The notes under the pieces were generated by a model. It ran no database searches and was not told where the DNA came from. It saw only the letters and a program-made list of their open reading frames with translations. From DASVCZ01 sp036381335 (GTDB lineage: Bacteria; Patescibacteriota; Microgenomatia; UBA1400; PJMF01), in contig DASVCZ010000053.1 in the NCBI GenBank assembly GCA_036381335.1, positions 1-6,122 of the forward strand: a DNA stretch of 6,122 bases, given 5' to 3'. Below are positions 5,147 through 6,122 of the stretch, one piece after another. A program made the position numbers and the translations under genes. The first letter of the stretch is position 1; each line of letters starts with the position of its first letter.

Positions 5147-5761
5147 ATGCAAAAATTACCCCGGGCAGTGCGGCAGTTGATCGAAAAATTCGAACGCTTG
5201 CCAGGTGTCGGGCCTAAGTCCGCCCAACGCTTAGCCTTCTACTTACTCCACAACCCCGAAGCCGAGTTACAAGACTTCGCCAATAAATTAGTGGCCCTCA
5301 AACGTGATACAGTGCTGTGTAGTCTGTGCCACAATGTCAGCGAAAGTGACCCCTGTGATATCTGCAGTGACACTGCCAGAGATTCTAGCGTCTTAATGGT
5401 GGTCGAGCAACCACTGGACTTGTTGGCAATTGAGCGGAGCGACCGCTTTAGTGGCAAGTACCACGTGCTGCATGGCGCGATAGCGCCCTTAAATAATGTC
5501 GGACCCGACCAACTGTACTTACACGATATTTTGAACCGATTAGAGAGCGTAGAGGAGTTAATTCTCGCCACCAATCCCACTATGGAGGGCGAAGCCACCG
5601 CCTTATACATCCGCGAGCTGATTGAGCAAGGTGGCCGGCAATCAGCAGGCAGTGAGCTGCGGATTACTCGAATTGGTCACGGCTTGCCCATTGGCGCCGA
5701 TATTGAGTACGCCGACGGTGTGACTATAGCTCGAGCCCTAGAAGGTCGGCGATCACTTTAG
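5147..5761 (+). CDS. recR: recombination mediator protein RecR
   Basis: The complete 204-aa protein is near the usual RecR length of about 200. Domains run in order: a helix-hairpin-helix with LPGVGPKSAQRLAFYLL (18-34); a zinc finger CSLCHNVSESDPCDIC with Cys at 58, 61, 70 and 73; a Toprim domain starting MVVEQPLDLLAIE, with HGAIAPLNNVGPDQL and ATNPTMEGEATALYI; and the closing GLPIGADIEYADGVTIARALEGRR. All key residues are present. RecR acts with RecO (and RecF) to load RecA on SSB-coated single-stranded DNA in gap repair; partner genes are not in the window. Start ATG 5147 is set by the conserved N-terminus; an imperfect -10 ending 7 nt upstream and no Shine-Dalgarno suggest a leaderless mRNA. 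The GC content, 55-58% in sampled stretches, is well above the block upstream. Confidence 0.97.
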   Translation: MQKLPRAVRQLIEKFERLPGVGPKSAQRLAFYLLHNPEAELQDFANKLVALKRDTVLCSLCHNVSESDPCDICSDTARDSSVLMVVEQPLDLLAIERSDRFSGKYHVLHGAIAPLNNVGPDQLYLHDILNRLESVEELILATNPTMEGEATALYIRELIEQGGRQSAGSELRITRIGHGLPIGADIEYADGVTIARALEGRRSL

Positions 5762-5772
5762 TTTTTGATCGC
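5749..5772 (+). terminator. stem-loop spanning the recR stop codon
   Basis: GCGATCA (5749-5755) and TGATCGC (5766-5772) form a perfect 7-bp stem around a 10-nt loop holding the TAG stop. No T-run follows, so as an intrinsic terminator it is weak. It could mark or protect the 3' end of the recR message. Confidence 0.3.
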
Positions 5773-5803
5773 GCATTTGCTGCTGCTACACACCTCTGCT
5801 TGC

Positions 5804-5832
5804 TTGAGTCCCTCTGCGGGCGATGGTATAAA
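5804..5832 (+). promoter_or_regulatory. promoter of the hibernation-factor gene or its leader RNA
   Basis: TTGAGT (5804-5809), a 17-bp spacer and TATAAA (5827-5832) with an extended TGG just before the -10. This is the best-formed promoter in the window. The predicted start, near 5839, gives a leader of about 93 nt before ATG 5932. Confidence 0.65.
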
Positions 5833-5862
5833 TAAGACAGATGACCCATTGTCTTCTTCAAG

Positions 5863-5912
5863 AAAAGCGAATCTGAGCGAGTGAATGTATCACTCGTTGG
5901 GGTTCGCTTTTT
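5863..5912 (+). terminator. long stem-loop with T-tract in the leader (intrinsic terminator or attenuator)
   Basis: Positions 5863-5884 pair with 5890-5911 around the 5-nt loop ATGTA: 22 positions, one G-G mismatch (5875/5899), three G-U pairs, the rest Watson-Crick. The 3' arm ends in TTTTT (5908-5912), the form of an intrinsic terminator. It lies after the promoter at 5804-5832 and 20 nt before ATG 5932, so it would act on the hibernation-factor transcript as an attenuator, or end recR readthrough, or end a short leader RNA of about 73 nt. Confidence 0.65.
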
Positions 5913-5918
5913 AGCGAG

Positions 5919-5926
5919 AAAGGAGG
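5919..5926 (+). promoter_or_regulatory. strong Shine-Dalgarno AAAGGAGG
   Basis: AAAGGAGG lies 5 nt before ATG 5932, a near-perfect match to the 16S anti-Shine-Dalgarno. It begins two bases after the small competing hairpin at 5904-5917. Confidence 0.75.
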
Positions 5927-5931
5927 AGACT

Positions 5932-6122
5932 ATGCGAGTCATCGTTCAGTCCAAAACTCTACCTGTTACCTTTGCCCTTCGTCGCTTCGCCCAGCGGCAA
6001 GCAGAGAAGTTGGCGAAGTTTTCCAATCGCATTTTGCACGTCTTTGTTTATCTGGAAAAAGTTCAAGGTAAACGCAACGACCCCTTTGCCGCCAGCGTCA
6101 AGTATGCTGTCCACCTCCCGGG
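5932..6122 (+). CDS. ribosome hibernation promoting factor (HPF/RaiA family), 5' part
   Basis: The first 63 codons are present; the gene runs off the right edge. The product MRVIVQSKTLPVTFALRRFA, then EKLAKFSNRILHVFVYLEKV and ASVKYAVHLPG, follows the beta-alpha-beta-beta pattern of the HPF/RaiA (S30AE) N-terminal domain: a first strand, a helix in the T.ALR...E.KL.K style, then strands with the LE...G....A....HLPG pattern. Such proteins bind the 30S decoding centre and hold ribosomes inactive in starvation or stationary phase. A long form with a dimerising C-terminal domain and a short form exist; the window cannot tell which this is. The start is set by AAAGGAGG and the conserved N-terminus. 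Expression is probably tuned by the upstream promoter and hairpin. Confidence 0.85.
   Translation, partial: MRVIVQSKTLPVTFALRRFAQRQAEKLAKFSNRILHVFVYLEKVQGKRNDPFAASVKYAVHLP

Noticed and set aside
5239..5610. Minus-strand 123-codon ORF inside recR.
   Set aside because: recR on the plus strand is unambiguous; this is its antisense shadow.
5834..5855. Inverted repeat AAGACA / TGTCTT just after the hibernation-factor -10, considered as a first leader hairpin.
   Set aside because: The predicted transcript start (about 5839) removes most of the 5' arm, so it would not fold in the RNA.
1..6122. CRISPR array, tRNA, rRNA, insertion sequence or attachment-site duplication.
   Set aside because: No regularly spaced repeats, cloverleaf, rRNA-like stretch, transposase frame or flanking direct repeat was seen on either strand.

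Overview
The window looks like chromosomal DNA from a compact bacterial genome, most likely an uncultivated lineage with tight gene packing. A Patescibacteria/CPR-type host is a guess from the packing, short unrecognised proteins and leaderless-looking starts; no marker here proves it. TAA, TAG and TGA all act as stops. Three housekeeping genes frame the window: the 3' end of thymidylate kinase (tmk, 1-155), a complete recR (5147-5761) and the 5' part of a ribosome hibernation factor of the HPF/RaiA family (5932 to the right edge).

Between tmk and recR lies about 5 kb of accessory-looking genes. First, on the minus strand, is a toxin-antitoxin pair: a ribbon-helix-helix antitoxin (477-785) overlapping a MazF/PemK-type endoribonuclease (152-487). 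Its promoter carries two perfect 8-bp direct repeats that look like an autoregulatory operator. Upstream of it, also on the minus strand, is an unrecognised gene (807-1307), divergent from an unrecognised plus-strand gene (1451-1927). Then comes a minus-strand run read 3502 to 1930: a 122-aa helical protein, a Pro-rich protein whose frame is broken by an in-frame TAA at codon 33 (3002-3004), and a 145-aa helical protein sharing a YFERxLxLF motif with the first. A plus-strand 365-aa helical hydrophilic protein (3626-4723) is transcribed divergently from this run, and a 128-aa aromatic-rich protein (4716-5102) faces it.

Gene order alternates between strands. All three convergent pairs meet with a 2-nt gap or with overlapping stop codons, and the divergent pairs share short promoter-bearing gaps. 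No function can be assigned to the six unrecognised genes. They have no transmembrane segments or signal peptides that I can see, and they are mostly more AT-rich than tmk and recR.

The 170-bp gap before the hibernation-factor gene holds a good promoter (TTGAGT, 17 bp, TGG-TATAAA), then a 21-pair hairpin ending in five T's, then a strong Shine-Dalgarno. This suggests a transcript leader with an attenuator. A small competing hairpin that would break the terminator stem sits right next to the ribosome-binding site.
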